Position numbers and translations under genes: made by a program
Assembly (NCBI GenBank): GCA_003013855.2
Contig: ML058407.1
Span: 3,534,001-3,598,000 of the forward strand
DNA length: 64,000 bases
Reading direction: 5' to 3'
Origin: Liriodendron chinense
Taxonomy: Eukaryota; Streptophyta; Magnoliopsida; Magnoliales; Magnoliaceae
In this document: positions 19,902 through 30,779 of the stretch, in pieces
Numbering within the stretch: the stretch's first letter is position 1
Layout of the letters: every line of letters starts with the position of its first letter
Notes under the pieces: model-generated
The model's input: the letters and a program-made list of their open reading frames with translations, nothing else
Told to the model about the DNA's origin: nothing
Databases searched by the model: none

Positions 19902-22604
19902 TCACCCATGATCGCGTCCTTCTGGTGGCAACTCATTATCGGTGAAGGTGATGGCGCGCGGAGCCAGTAGCTGTCCAATCATCAATGCAATCATCTCTGG
20001 TGCCGTATCGGAGGAGACATGAGCATCATTCAAGGTCTTGGTAAACATCTCTCGGTGTATGCGAGATGTGCAGAGTAGCTCCCATACTGAGATTTGAGCA
20101 GGGATTGACTTGAGCTGAGTTGCTACATCGTATGCGGCTTCATTTTTGCTGCCGAGGCCTGAGAGGACGCCTTTGGGATCTCCTCTGTTTTGATTATCTC
20201 TTCGGATGCAACGCCCGTTGGGATTCATGTTCCCCACTTCCGCACATTCTGGATAGTGCCATGGAACCTCTTTGTAGCTTTCCTCCCTTTTGCCTTCTAG
20301 GACCACCGGTTCTTGCAACGGTGCTGTTGTGGGTACCAGATCTTCCTCGTATGGAGCTTTTGCCTTGAGGACTACATTGTTACCTGTGCTGAAAGGGTAG
20401 TATCGAGGCTTGTCTTCATAGACCACATAAGGTCGTGGTCCTCGCTTGATCGTTCCTGGAGCGGGAGGCTCCCATGGAATGAATACTGGTCCTCTTGATA
20501 TGGCAGGAGGTTTCTCTGTTCGTCCCAGCTGCCGTAGCGTGATTGACACGCCTCCGGGGTTTGCCCCTTGCAATACGACTGGCTCGACTGGAAGAGCTCC
20601 TTCCAATACAACGGGTTCTTGTTGCTGATGAGTATAATCCCTCCATTGTGGGTTGGATTGTTCTTGAGTTGCCCCTTGCAAGATGACAGGTTCGTATGTG
20701 GGCTCGATGTATGATTGTGCTCCTTCCAGGACGACTGGTTCCCAGCTTGAATGGTTGTAAGGTGTCCCTTGAACATTTGGTATATCATATGGAGGTGCTC
20801 CTTCGAGTACTACTGGCTCGGAGATTGAAGGAAGAAAGGGACTTGCCCCTTGCAAGACTGGAGGAGGATTTGTCGGCCCATAGGTGTAGGCGTGAATGGA
20901 TTGGATGGGGGAGAAGAAGCGATCGAGATGGTCCCCTTCTTCTATACTATTGACTGCAGGGCCACGAGACGAACTGGGGTCCGTTGGATGCTGAGGTAGA
21001 GGATTCTGAAGGATGTTGGTGGAAGCTGCTGGAGAGGTTCCAGGGACCGAGATGACGATCTTGCGGTCATCAATCAGGTCTTGTATGGCATTCTTCAAAG
21101 TATAGCATCGATCAGTGGCGTGGCCACGTCCTTGATGATAGGCGCAATACTCACTTTCTCTGTAATTTGGTGGCAAAGGATGAGGAGGAGGCCTAGGTGT
21201 CATTAGAGTGAGTAACTGCTTTTGTACCAGCGTAGTCATGATTTGACTAAGTGGTTGACTGAGTGGAGTGAATTTCCTAGACTCCCAGTAGTTTTGCCTA
21301 TTTTGATATGAGTATTGACCATTTCCTCTGAACTGCTGTTGTTGTCGAGGTGGTTGTGGCTGAGGATTCGGTTGTGGCTGATACCGCTGAGGCTGATGCT
21401 GCACTTGATTCTGCTGATACTGTTGACGTCCCTGTGGGGGAGCACGTTGATTTCCTTGAGCAGTGGTGTTGATGTTGTTTACCTCGGTTGGGCGGGGAGG
21501 AGAACCACTGCGGTTTCCATTCCCGTGCCCGATAGGTCTTCCTTCCACTCTGTTCCTCTTGACTGGAGTGGCTTGATGAGGCCATGGGGAAATCGTCCCG
21601 GCACGGATTCCTGCTTCGACTTGCTCTCCAGCACGGATTAGCTGCGAGAAGTTCGCGTATGGATGCGAGATGAGATACCCGGATATGCTTGGATATGTTG
21701 AATGAAAAATGATGGAGATTTGTTCTTCATCGTCGATGGGTGTCCGCATTCTGGTTGCCATAGCTCGCCAACGTCCCACATAAGCTGATAGTGTTTCATC
21801 ACTCCTTTGCCTGAGTGCTGCGAGGTCGGCTCTTCTGGGTGCCATGTTGAGATTGTATGCGAATCTGTCGACGAAAGCCTGGGAAAGCTGTTCCCATGTT
21901 CTGATGCGGTGGCAGTCCAATGAAGTGTACCAATCTAGGGCATCGCCCTTCAGAGATTTTTGGAACAAACGAATAAGGGCCCCTTCATTTCCTGCGATTG
22001 CACTCAGCTCCCCGCAGAAAGCCTTGAGATGTGCTGTGGGACAACCGCTGCCATCGTATCTCTTGAATTTTGGTACCTCAAAGTTTTGAGGTACTTGAGC
22101 GTCTGGGAAAGGACACAAGTCTCTGAACTTGGTCGAAGGTAAGTCGATTCCTTGCTGTCGCTGAAGCTGATTTTGCAAGATCTGGAACTGCTCCCGCAAC
22201 TCGTCCAGTCCTGAGTGATCTGTTCGAGCGACTGGTGCCTCCTGGAGTAAGGCACGTTCTTCTTCGGCATAGTGGTCGATGTCTTCGACCCTATGGGCTT
22301 GCTGAAAAGCAACCGTGGGTTGCTGAAATTGATTTGATGACTGAACTGGATTCTGATGAACTTGTGCTTGAAATGATGGTAACTGAACTGGAGACTGTAC
22401 TGAAGGTTGAACTGGAACTTGCTGGAAATTGACTGGATTTTGCTGAATTGAAGATTGCTGAAAATTAACTGGATTTTGCTGAATTGAAGATTGCTGGAAA
22501 TTAACTGGAATCCCATCGGCGGGGATGTGCTGGAATTGAAAAGTGCTCCTGTTTGCAGGAGGCTGAGATGCTGGGAAGTGACCCCCTTGTTGGGTATTCG
22601 CCAC
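19902..22604 (-). CDS. E1 Gag, main part
   Basis: A 900-codon frame. The N-terminal third is Gln/Pro-rich with tandem VNFQQSSIQQNP units. The retrotransposon gag core follows (WYTSLDCHRIRTWEQLSQAF ... TLSAYVGRWRAMATRM), then a second Gln-rich region. A CHHC zinc knuckle YCAYHQGRGHATDRC (about residue 485-500) is the form typical of Tat Gag. The C-terminal part carries seven EPVVLEGA-like repeats (20830-20290) ahead of protease. The product would form the virus-like particle and bind RNA. The frame ends at a TGA (CGA in E2). Its upstream neighbour at 23171 is in the same frame, separated only by a TAG. Confidence 0.88.
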   Translation of the reverse strand: MANTQQGGHFPASQPPANRSTFQFQHIPADGIPVNFQQSSIQQNPVNFQQSSIQQNPVNFQQVPVQPSVQSPVQLPSFQAQVHQNPVQSSNQFQQPTVAFQQAHRVEDIDHYAEEERALLQEAPVARTDHSGLDELREQFQILQNQLQRQQGIDLPSTKFRDLCPFPDAQVPQNFEVPKFKRYDGSGCPTAHLKAFCGELSAIAGNEGALIRLFQKSLKGDALDWYTSLDCHRIRTWEQLSQAFVDRFAYNLNMAPRRADLAALRQRSDETLSAYVGRWRAMATRMRTPIDDEEQISIIFHSTYPSISGYLISHPYANFSQLIRAGEQVEAGIRAGTISPWPHQATPVKRNRVEGRPIGHGNGNRSGSPPRPTEVNNINTTAQGNQRAPPQGRQQYQQNQVQHQPQRYQPQPNPQPQPPRQQQQFRGNGQYSYQNRQNYWESRKFTPLSQPLSQIMTTLVQKQLLTLMTPRPPPHPLPPNYRESEYCAYHQGRGHATDRCYTLKNAIQDLIDDRKIVISVPGTSPAASTNILQNPLPQHPTDPSSSRGPAVNSIEEGDHLDRFFSPIQSIHAYTYGPTNPPPVLQGASPFLPSISEPVVLEGAPPYDIPNVQGTPYNHSSWEPVVLEGAQSYIEPTYEPVILQGATQEQSNPQWRDYTHQQQEPVVLEGALPVEPVVLQGANPGGVSITLRQLGRTEKPPAISRGPVFIPWEPPAPGTIKRGPRPYVVYEDKPRYYPFSTGNNVVLKAKAPYEEDLVPTTAPLQEPVVLEGKREESYKEVPWHYPECAEVGNMNPNGRCIRRDNQNRGDPKGVLSGLGSKNEAAYDVATQLKSIPAQISVWELLCTSRIHREMFTKTLNDAHVSSDTAPEMIALMIGQLLAPRAITFTDNELPPEGRDHG

Positions 22605-22631
22605 TGTCCGCTGATTGATGTGGGCTTGACA

Positions 22632-23171
22632 CTAACCCCCATTGTGGGCATTCGCCAGTGCTGTCCCTGTTGCTGGCAATTGAATTGAAATCCCATCGGC
22701 GGGGATGTGCTGGAATTGAAAAGGTGTCCCATCGGCAGGGACATGCTGAGATCTACTGAGATTGTTGTTTGCAAGATTGACTGGAAGCTGACTGGAAGTC
22801 CCTGCGACTGGGATGCTCTGAGATGGTCCCGTTGTTGCAGGAAGGTATTGAGAAGGATGCCCCATAGCAAAGGGCTGAGGAGGCTGCTGTCGATAGTCTT
22901 GGGCAGACTCCGATGGTTGTGCTTGATTTGAACTGGAGGCCGGAGGGATCCGGCATGGTTGTTGAGATTGCTGAACTGGGCCAAGCTGATTGTTGGCTGC
23001 TGCGGTGGTTTGTGCTTGCATGAATTGCAAGAGCATTTCTTGCATTGCTCTCATTCCTTGTGCCAATTCTTGTATGATTGGCGTATTGTCAACGGGCTGT
23101 TGCGCTGGAGGTTGCGCTTCGGTCATTTCAAGAGCAGGGAAGTGATGAGTTTCTTCTTCGTGGTCGGACAT
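22632..23171 (-). CDS. E1 Gag N-terminal segment (179 aa)
   Basis: It begins at ATG 23171, about 260 bp after the primer site, with MSDHEEETHHFPALEMTEAQ. A Gln/Pro-rich disordered region follows with HVPADG and HIPADG repeats. It ends in TAG (22634-22632) in the same frame as the main Gag. The same TAG is present in E2 at 52589-52591, so it predates the split of the two copies. Confidence 0.8.
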   Translation of the reverse strand: MSDHEEETHHFPALEMTEAQPPAQQPVDNTPIIQELAQGMRAMQEMLLQFMQAQTTAAANNQLGPVQQSQQPCRIPPASSSNQAQPSESAQDYRQQPPQPFAMGHPSQYLPATTGPSQSIPVAGTSSQLPVNLANNNLSRSQHVPADGTPFQFQHIPADGISIQLPATGTALANAHNGG

Positions 23172-23429
23172 GGCTTGCTGAGCCCGAGTGCGGATTATGC
23201 TGCGGTAGGGAAGTTGTCTCCGCGTACGTTGAGCCCGAGGAGGCGCAATGGTGAGGACTGTACTCTACTCTTTTTGGGTTTTGGGATTTTCTATTTTTTT
23301 TGGTTTTGGGATCTTCTATTTTTTTTAGGTGGAATGCTATGCGGATGAGATTGTATGAGGGTTAATGACTTTCAAGTATATGAAGGATTCTGTTTTTCAA
23401 GTCGGATCACGACTAGTGGGACTAGCTTA

Positions 23430-23447
23430 TCCCCAGCAGAGTCGCCA
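23430..23447 (-). promoter_or_regulatory. Primer binding site of E1 (tRNA-Arg type)
   Basis: On the minus strand TGGCGACTCTGCTGGGGA starts three bases after the 5' LTR. From memory it matches the 3' end of a plant tRNA-Arg (UCG) in all but two positions. Tat/Ogre elements commonly use this primer. Confidence 0.85.
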
Positions 23448-23816
23448 TTCTGTGGACCCTCGCCGATTTTCCCGCGCTCCCACACGACGTCGTTCTCCCT
23501 TTCCTTTCGGAAGAAGAAGAAGAAGAAGTGCGTGCGTGCGAAATCGCCGTTTGTGCCACTGGCTTGCCTCGTTCTCGAGGGCTTTGTTTGGTAGTCGTGC
23601 TTAGGCTGGATGTGTTTTAAATGAGTTTATATAAGACCAGAGTCGCCACTAGCCAGTTACTTCGAATCTACAGTCGGCTAGACCCTGTAGAAATGTTAGA
23701 GAAGGAAATCCGAAGATTCCTTCCTCTAAAATGACTCCTGTTGATCTGCGGTCAGAGATTCGAGGTAAGGGATCACGGTTACAGGGTGGGAAGAGGTTAA
23801 GCACCCCACACACTGC

Positions 23817-23832
23817 CCGTACCGAAGTACGG
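23817..23832 (-). promoter_or_regulatory. C(UUCG)G hairpin in the E1 5' LTR leader
   Basis: The same 16-nt perfect hairpin as at 1388-1403, located in the transcribed leader of this LTR. Confidence 0.7.
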
Positions 23833-24349
23833 TCTCTACTTCACAGAATCGATCGAATGCTTGAAAGTCTAGTTTAATCCTCGTATATTCTCATGGATGA
23901 CATGATGCATGAATGCGGGTCTGAACAGTAAGAGTTTCTGATGGGCAGGTTCCAACAACGGGCAAGCCCAGAGCATACACTCGAACTGACAGGTGCTTAA
24001 TATAAAGACATATGCATGTGTGTTTGAGTAATCAAGGTGCTTGTAGTGAAGCAGGGGGGTTGGAAGAAAAGTAAATGTTGCACTTATGCTAGATGCAAAT
24101 GAGATGATGCTGGAATAGAGTAGCTGGATGGACGGATGTGTCGCAAGGGTTAGCTTCGAGTGGCTGGATCAAGACTTGGATGGCTTGGGAGGCTTGGACC
24201 AGTGGTCAGGCTGGGCTGGACCTGGGCTAGACTCTCCTCACTCGGGCTCTCCTTGGTGGAAAAATGGGCTAAAGGGTGGAGAGATGGACTTAGAGCTCTC
24301 GGGCTGAAATGGACTCGAATGGCCTGTTGAAATGAGAAGGGGAGGGGGG

Positions 24350-24357
24350 TATTTATA
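24350..24357 (-). promoter_or_regulatory. TATA box of E1 5' LTR
   Basis: TATAAATA on the minus strand between the U3 minisatellite and the leader; this would drive the genomic RNA of E1. Confidence 0.75.
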
Positions 24358-24469
24358 GCAGCGAGGAGTGGCAGTTCGCTTAATTTTGTCCGGGTGGCCC
24401 TGCTATGGGCCGCCCGTACGGCCGCTCCTCGGTTTCCAGCGAGTACGGTCGCTCCCTCGGGGTTGCTGT

Positions 24470-24648
24470 TTGACTCGCTGGGTCGACTCAGTGAGTTGAC
24501 TCAGCGGGTCGACTCGGTGATTTGACTCGACGGGTTGACTCGGTGTTTTGACTCGACGGGTTGACTCAGGTTAACTCAGCGGGTTAACTCAGCGGGTTGA
24601 CTCGGCGGGTTGACTCAGCGAGTTTGACTTTTTTAGGATTTTTTGACT
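24470..24648. repeat. 13-bp W-box-core minisatellite in E1 5' LTR
   Basis: Ten TTGACT cores in a degenerate 13-bp repeat, one 10-bp unit longer than in the 3' LTR. Confidence 0.75.
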
Positions 24649-24839
24649 GGCCTTTTTTCTGGGGGATTTTTCAGGGTGGTGTTTAGGATTGGGTTGACTG
24701 GGTTCAGGCTTGAACTGGGCTATGGAATGGGGCTTACAAGGGTGAGTTTGGCTGAGTTTGGACTTGGGATTTGGGGGTATGGTCCTCCATTCAACCAGCT
24801 ATCTCTACCAACAGTGTAGCCGAAGGTGGGGTGTCTACA

Positions 24840-24844
24840 AGAAC
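24840..24844. repeat. Target site duplication of E1, right copy (AGAAC)
   Basis: Exact match to 1017-1021, directly after the terminal CA of the LTR. Confidence 0.95.
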
Positions 24845-26500
24845 TAAGTGAAAACAGGAAAGTAAATAAGAACTGAAGTAAAGAATATTAGAGTGCCAAG
24901 GATCCACTTGTAGTAAATTAATGCCAATTCATTCATCAAGAACAAATACAATTGGAATCAAAGTCTCATCTCTCATCCAATTGGAAGATAGTGGATTCAA
25001 CACATAACAGTCCAAACTCAATCTAGAAGTTTCAATCTAGTTCTAATGAAGCATAGAGAAGATGAACTTGTAGCACTTTGAAGTACACAGCCATACCAGG
25101 AGATAATGGCTTGCTCTAGCGTTACTATAATTCAAATCTCCTTAAACCTTAAAGATCATTCTCAGAAATTTATAAGTAACTTGTGTCTGGAGCATACAAA
25201 CTCTAAGAAATCATCTAAAAATACCAAATTTATTCAAACTAGAACTTGAAAATCAAAACCAAAACTTGAAGTACTTGAATAAATGAATTAAGCATCAAAT
25301 CTAACTACAAGCTTCACCTCTTAGCCCTAGTTAAGAGGTCTAGCCAATCATGGACATGATTGAACTAGGATCTAACAAAAAAACTAAGAAAAACATAGAA
25401 GAACTAGAAAAACTCTAGTCGGAGGAGTTGTGGACTCCCCACTTCGATCCTCTCCACCTCCAACAACTTTATAACTCTTTTAGGATGGATTGGGAAGACT
25501 GTAGAGGTGTCATTTTATAGAAAATCATAACACCACCTTAGAATCTTTGAGAATTTATGAAAGGAGTTACACAGTCCGGTCGGTGGACGACTAGTCGCAG
25601 CCCCTGGCAGACCCGTTCTTGCTTGCACAACAACAGTTAAAACATAAAATCGGACTTTGATTTTTTCTGGCCGACCGGTCGAAAATGGCCAATTTTTGTC
25701 CAGCAAGGTTTTGAGAAAATCCTTCTTCCACTTTTGATTGTTAGACCAGTCGGATGACCAATCTTTGCTCTCAACAATCGGTTGGGTAACCAGTGTGAAA
25801 TTGCTGTCTTTAGTCCAGCGAGCACAATACGTATTCTTAAAAAATCGACCGGTCAGTTGACCGGTCCTTTGCTTTGGATGACCGGTCCTTAGATTGTAAA
25901 TTTATATTTTTTCTTTTCTTTTTCTCATTTCTTCTTTACTTCTTTTCTCCACTTCTTGACTCTTCTTCCATTGATCCTCAATGTATGCTAAAGAGGTCAT
26001 TTTATCATAGAATTCATGAGGCCTCTCTCTCATTCCTACAAACACAGATACACATAAAAGATAGGTCTTTTAATAATAAAAACCAAGTAAATGTGTGATG
26101 AATTGGGGTTAGAATATGCACAATTCAGAGCTCAACACACCACCCAACTAGCATTTTGCTAGTCTTGAGCAAAACATGCGTGAAACAAATTTAATTCCAT
26201 AACTCAAACCCTCTTTCAGAAACTATACTTCTACAAACTCCAAGATATGTGAATGTGAAAATTTAGAAATAAGTAGCGATCAATTTTAAAACCTTAATCC
26301 TCTGAAACATAGTGAGTGCTTCCAATAGTCTCCGCTGATTATTGACAAATGGAATGATCTAAACAAGTGTGGCCTAGTGTACTTTGTGAATGCTCAACTC
26401 ATCAATTTTCAGGATTACCCTTCTTTTCATAGATCGACTAGACTATAGATCTAAAAAGTGTACAGATCAACAACAAGCATATGACAAGAATTTTCCTTAC
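24845..26500. other. AT-rich decayed DNA with GACCGGTC clusters
   Basis: No gene is recognised. About 25568-25890 contains at least three GACCGGTC palindromes plus variants. The stretch TTTTTGTCCAGCAAGG inside it resembles, in inverse orientation, CTTGCTGGACTATTTTT at 32177-32195 in the second such cluster. The rest is T-rich or A-rich. It probably belongs to old LTR elements. Confidence 0.45.
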
Positions 26501-27151
26501 TGTTCTTATCGATGGCTTTCACTTAGCCTAACACTTGGTGCTTTTCTTCTTTAAAACCTCCTCTCCTATTCATCTAAGTAAATGTCATATTTGTCTTTAC
26601 TTTTCTTTACTTTTTCCATTTACTTTAAGTTATTTATGTAAATAAGGAAGTACCCCTTATTTGGATTCAATAAAAAAAAAAATTCAAATACCCAATAATA
26701 AAAATTTTGATTTTCCAATCCAAGTATAAATCGCAGATTTTTCTAAAAAAATTGACTTTTGAAATATAAGGTTTTTGCCAAATCTAAACCATTAAAAAAA
26801 TATGAAATATAAATAATAAACTAAAAAATCAAAGACCAGCAAAATATTCATGATGGTTATGTCGATTAATGAGAGGATCAGAAATTCAGGCTTTTACTTT
26901 GACTCTACAAACATAGCAACGATGACCAAGGGTTTTCCTATAAGGTTTGAGTCATCTAAGACATATTGGTTGTTTTGGGTCAAAGGGTTAGGCTCACCAA
27001 GGCATTATTTATATCTGTTTCTGCTTCCTTGATGCTCCTCGGCTTCTGTGTCTTCTGTCTTCATCTTTAATGGGCTTAACCAACTGACTGGCACACAGAC
27101 TCACTGACTCACATAATTAACAACCAAGGTGCACAAAGCAGTGCACTAATA
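26501..27151 (-). repeat. Probable 3' LTR of a Sirevirus-like copia element
   Basis: About 650 bp that aligns along its length with 32343-33002, including the shared stretch coding IRNSGFY..PIRFESSK in one frame. On the minus strand it starts TATTAGTGCAC and ends AAGAACA. It is followed on the plus strand by a pyrimidine run (CTCTCCCTTTTT) that would be a polypurine tract on the minus strand. Edges are uncertain because no target duplication was found. Confidence 0.5.
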
Positions 27152-29776
27152 ATCTCTCCCTTTTTCAATTATGTGATAAAACTCCTAACCCACTAAAACA
27201 ACAAAATACATACATTTTTGTGTTACAATGATATACAATAAAGTACAGGACTCAAGACATGAATAACTACTGTTGCTGCTCCCCCTGAATCGCTCCCCCT
27301 TACACCAACATATCCCTGCACAAAGAAATCCTGCAAAAAAAAATCTTATTTTGGTGGGATTCATTCTCCTCCTTTTTGGCAGTGATTAACAAAGAACCAG
27401 TCTCAAGGTTAGAACCAACTCTCCCCCTATCAAATATACCAAGTAAAGGTTCTATGCATATAAGATCCAATAGTTAAGCTTAAACTGACATGGGATATAT
27501 ATAAGGGATCCTAGCATCATTAATATCATGGAGCATGGCAACAAACATGATCAACATCAAGATATTCTTATCTAAGCATATGTGATCAAGCAATATAATG
27601 AACATTAAAAGAGTTTAACTATCAAGCTCTAATGTCCAAGGATACGATCACCTAGATATTTAACTGTTTAGGCAGGGGTGACCTAGGAAGAATGGTCATA
27701 TATATGATATACCGATCCCAATTGTATCGATACCAAATAAAGTATATGACCAATGATATGATCATCATAAATATGATACCAATAGAAAGATAATATCAAT
27801 TAAACTTTAAAACAAGGATGATTATAAGGAATGTCATTCATAAGATTGCACATTTAAGCTCAAATGAACAAGAACATAAATTAGCAAGCATTAAGCACAC
27901 AATTCAACATGATTATGTTAATCTACGCAACATGATAATTTAGCTTAATGATACCACAATTAAAGGCTTAGGCTAAACCATCAAGAGGCTAATGAGGTTT
28001 TAATCCTCTAATATGCCTATTAGCTCAATTATGAGGCTAAAACCCTCAAATATAACTTTAAGGCACAACATTCAATGATAGTTAAGAATTAACATATGAT
28101 ACCAAGTTAAGGCAACTTAACGCTCAACTATCAAGGGGAATGTGGCTAAATTCCTCTGATTTAACTATAACACATGGCAGTTGGTCATATTAGATATACA
28201 TTTAAACATTAAATCCCAAGGGCCTATAGCCCAATTAACCAACCTCCCCTAATGGCATGCAAATACCAGTCATCTATCTAATCATGAGTCTAAGGGCTTA
28301 TGCCCAAACCATCCAACTTTTCATAATTAGATATAACATCAATGACTCATGTTGGGAAATATTATCATTAAGAATGATTCAAATTAGCTAACTTGATTCT
28401 TCAACTCTTGATGTTCAAAGTTCAATTCAAGACCCAGATATCTCCCCAAAGTTCCAAAGCATTTAGACTTAAGATATTTCATGTTAAGCATAAGGGAGAA
28501 ATTTTTACATTTTCAGATTTTTCTTTATCTAGCTCATTAAAACTTGAATCGAATCTTATGTAAGCTTGACCAATCCTTTTAAGATATTCATAAAGTGTAG
28601 AGATGGTCAAGATCATCTTATAAGAAAGCATTTCCTCCTTGATCATTTTCTTTATAATTTGATGAGAATGCTTCTTCATTTTTATTTAAGGTGTTATGGT
28701 TGAATGTATTCTCCCATGCCTTTTGATATAGGGAGATTAGAGGAGATGGAGACCAATAAGGATTTCACGGTCTTCATCAATACGAGATTTTTGAATCTAG
28801 TTATCCCGATGTGCTACTAAATCTTCTCAAGAAGTTTTAATTAATGTTTGAGACCTTGAAGAGGTAGCATGACCATAACCCTTCCTCATGTGGCAAATAG
28901 GATTCAATTAAAAGATATACTCATAATTTTATTTAGCAATATAAGCATATGCCACAATCAAATCATCTCACGTATAAAAGATAAACAATTAATAGCATAT
29001 AAGATGGCTAATTAATGAAATCAAAAGTATTCACATTAACCATTCATTCAATAGTTAGCAAGATATAAAGAGGATAGATATCTTCAAATTTGACTATTAA
29101 GTGCATTTAAATAAAATTTTCTTGACAAGTTTAAACTATGATATTCAATCAATACTAGATACCAACACTAGCCGAGCATGTTACACACTACTAATGAAGC
29201 ATGCAACATATTTGAAGGATCATACAAGATGTTTAATTGTTAAGCAACAATGATCATTCTAATGATTAGCAAGGCATAAGATGAAACATAAAAGAATTCA
29301 ATGCTAATCCAAACAATAATTAGTTTATCTTTTAGGAGGATACAAATATGATAAGCAAGAGTTAAACTAATCAAAATAGAATGAGGCTTAGTCCTTAGAT
29401 TTACCAATATGTACATTTTGCTAACTAGCTGACTAGTAAATAAAGCCTCCTATGGATTTTCTAAAATTTAAAGGTCTAACGATGTCAACTAGTTATCTCA
29501 TCTTGGTTGGCGCATAATATTGATTTTGGGTATATAAATTGCCAATATGATTCCCAAAAACCTTTTGTTTGCCCTTCATCATTTGTTAAACTTTCTTATT
29601 CAATTGGGCAACATTTTTCAACATCACCCCCACATAATCATGTACCTTTAAAGGGGATGAAAATTACTTTATTTTGTCAACCTTGGGAGACTTCTCTTTT
29701 TTAGAATTTGTTGAACTCTTTTCAATCCTAAGCTTTTCCAGGTAGACTCTTCTTTTCTAGAGTCACTCTCTCAGTT
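27152..29776 (-). mobile_element. Interior of the decayed Sirevirus-like element, pol lost
   Basis: Read on the minus strand, 27430-27280 has the feel of a Sirevirus 3' end: a CACTGCCAAAAAGGAGGAGA run and GGGGGAG boxes. Between it and gag only about 2.3 kb of AT-rich DNA remains, with no RT, integrase or RNase H motif. A short frame at 28679-28479 is not recognisable. Confidence 0.45.
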
Positions 29777-30779
29777 TCATTTGATTTTCCTATTTGAGAG
29801 TGAACTGAGGTGAATTGCGGTCTTTTGCAATTGGACATTCAAATTTAAAATGACCCGCCTCTCTAGAAAAGCGATATGAAAGTGCCAACTCGAGTTTACT
29901 CCTAAGTGAGGAAGAATCAACCTCCACAAATATTGGAGGAGGGGTTTTCTTGACATATTTATAACCCCATTTTTCTTTCGAATCTTTACCCATTTTAAAT
30001 GACTTACATGTTTGCACATTTTGGGTTTCTTGGTCCTTGCTCTTATAAGTGTAGGTCTTAAGTTAGTTGATCTCTAGTCTTTGTGCTTGGTTTTCTGATT
30101 TGAATGTATTTAGCTCAAGCTCAAGCTCTTCAACTCTCTTTAGTGCATCTCTTAGCTCATTTTGTACATTTTTCTTTTCTTTAGTTAAAGAGACATTGTC
30201 AATTTTCAACTTTTTCTTATCATTCTTTTATTTATTGAGCTCATTTATTAATTTTAATATTTCACAATAGAGCTCCTTGTAGGCATATTGTAATTGATCA
30301 TTATCATCATCATTTTCCTCTTCACTACTAGAGGATGTCTCATCATTACTCATATCCTCCCTTAAATTGATACTTACAACTCTTTCCGTAGAAGGGATGG
30401 ACATGGATGAATTAATTGTGCAAGAATGTTTATAAATAGATTCCAACATCTCCCAAGCTTGCTTAGCGGATTCGCAAGTAGATATTTTATTTTATTCCTC
30501 TTGGGAGAGGGCACAACGGATTACATCAAGGGCTTTAATATTGCTCATAGATTTGTCCCTTTCTTCTTTACTCCATTTTGATTCATCTTTTGGAGTGGAA
30601 TTTGTCTTGCCCTTACTTTTAGTTTGAACCATAGGGACCGACCAACTTTTCTCAATTGTGTCCCATAGGGATGGATCTAATGACATTAAAAATATTCTTA
30701 TTCTAGCCTTCCAATATGCATAATTGGATCTGTTAAAGTGTGGAGGATTAGAAATCAAACTCGCCTCGAAGTTAGACAT
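29777..30779 (-). pseudogene. Copia (Sirevirus-like) gag remnant
   Basis: The first piece, 30779-30492, reads MSNFEASLISNPPHFNRSNY then YWKARIRIFLMS and W..P, the usual start of copia Gag. After a stop it continues in the same frame as KISTCESAKQAWEMLESIY (about 30490-30430). An acidic Ser/Glu stretch and a coiled coil (LTKEKKNVQNELRDALKRVE) follow. A frame change near 30020 leads to a decayed zinc-knuckle region (AGHFKFECP, about 29850). The middle of Gag is missing. It is non-functional as read. Confidence 0.7.

Larger units (their letters stand above)
1022..24839 (-). mobile_element. E1: complete Ty3/gypsy Tat-lineage LTR retrotransposon, minus orientation
   Basis: This 23.8-kb element has two matching LTRs ending in TG..CA (1022-2399 and 23451-24839), a perfect 5-bp target duplication, a tRNA-Arg-type primer site, a polypurine tract, and gag, PRO, RT, RNase H, archaeal-type RNase H and integrase read on the minus strand. 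Extra genes lie in the opposite orientation between pol and the 3' LTR, an arrangement known in Tat elements. By eye the LTRs differ at about twelve bases plus two small indels (1 bp and 10 bp), near 1%, so the insertion is young. The gag-pol frame is nevertheless interrupted by stops at 22634, 19904, about 19660 and 16005 and by a length change in a poly-A tract at 18511-18520, so this copy is not autonomous as read. Confidence 0.95.
23451..24839 (-). repeat. E1 5' LTR (1389 bp)
   Basis: TGTGGACCC..GTGTCTACA on the plus strand, near-identical to 1022-2399. On the element's strand it contains the TTGACT array (24648-24470), the TATA box (24357-24350), the C(UUCG)G hairpin (23832-23817) and, about 200 bp before the real primer site, a primer-site-like TGGCGACTCTG at 23649-23639. 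Confidence 0.95.

Noticed and set aside
27152..29776. A search for copia RT and integrase motifs
   Set aside because: None found in any frame; the region is AT-rich and full of stops.
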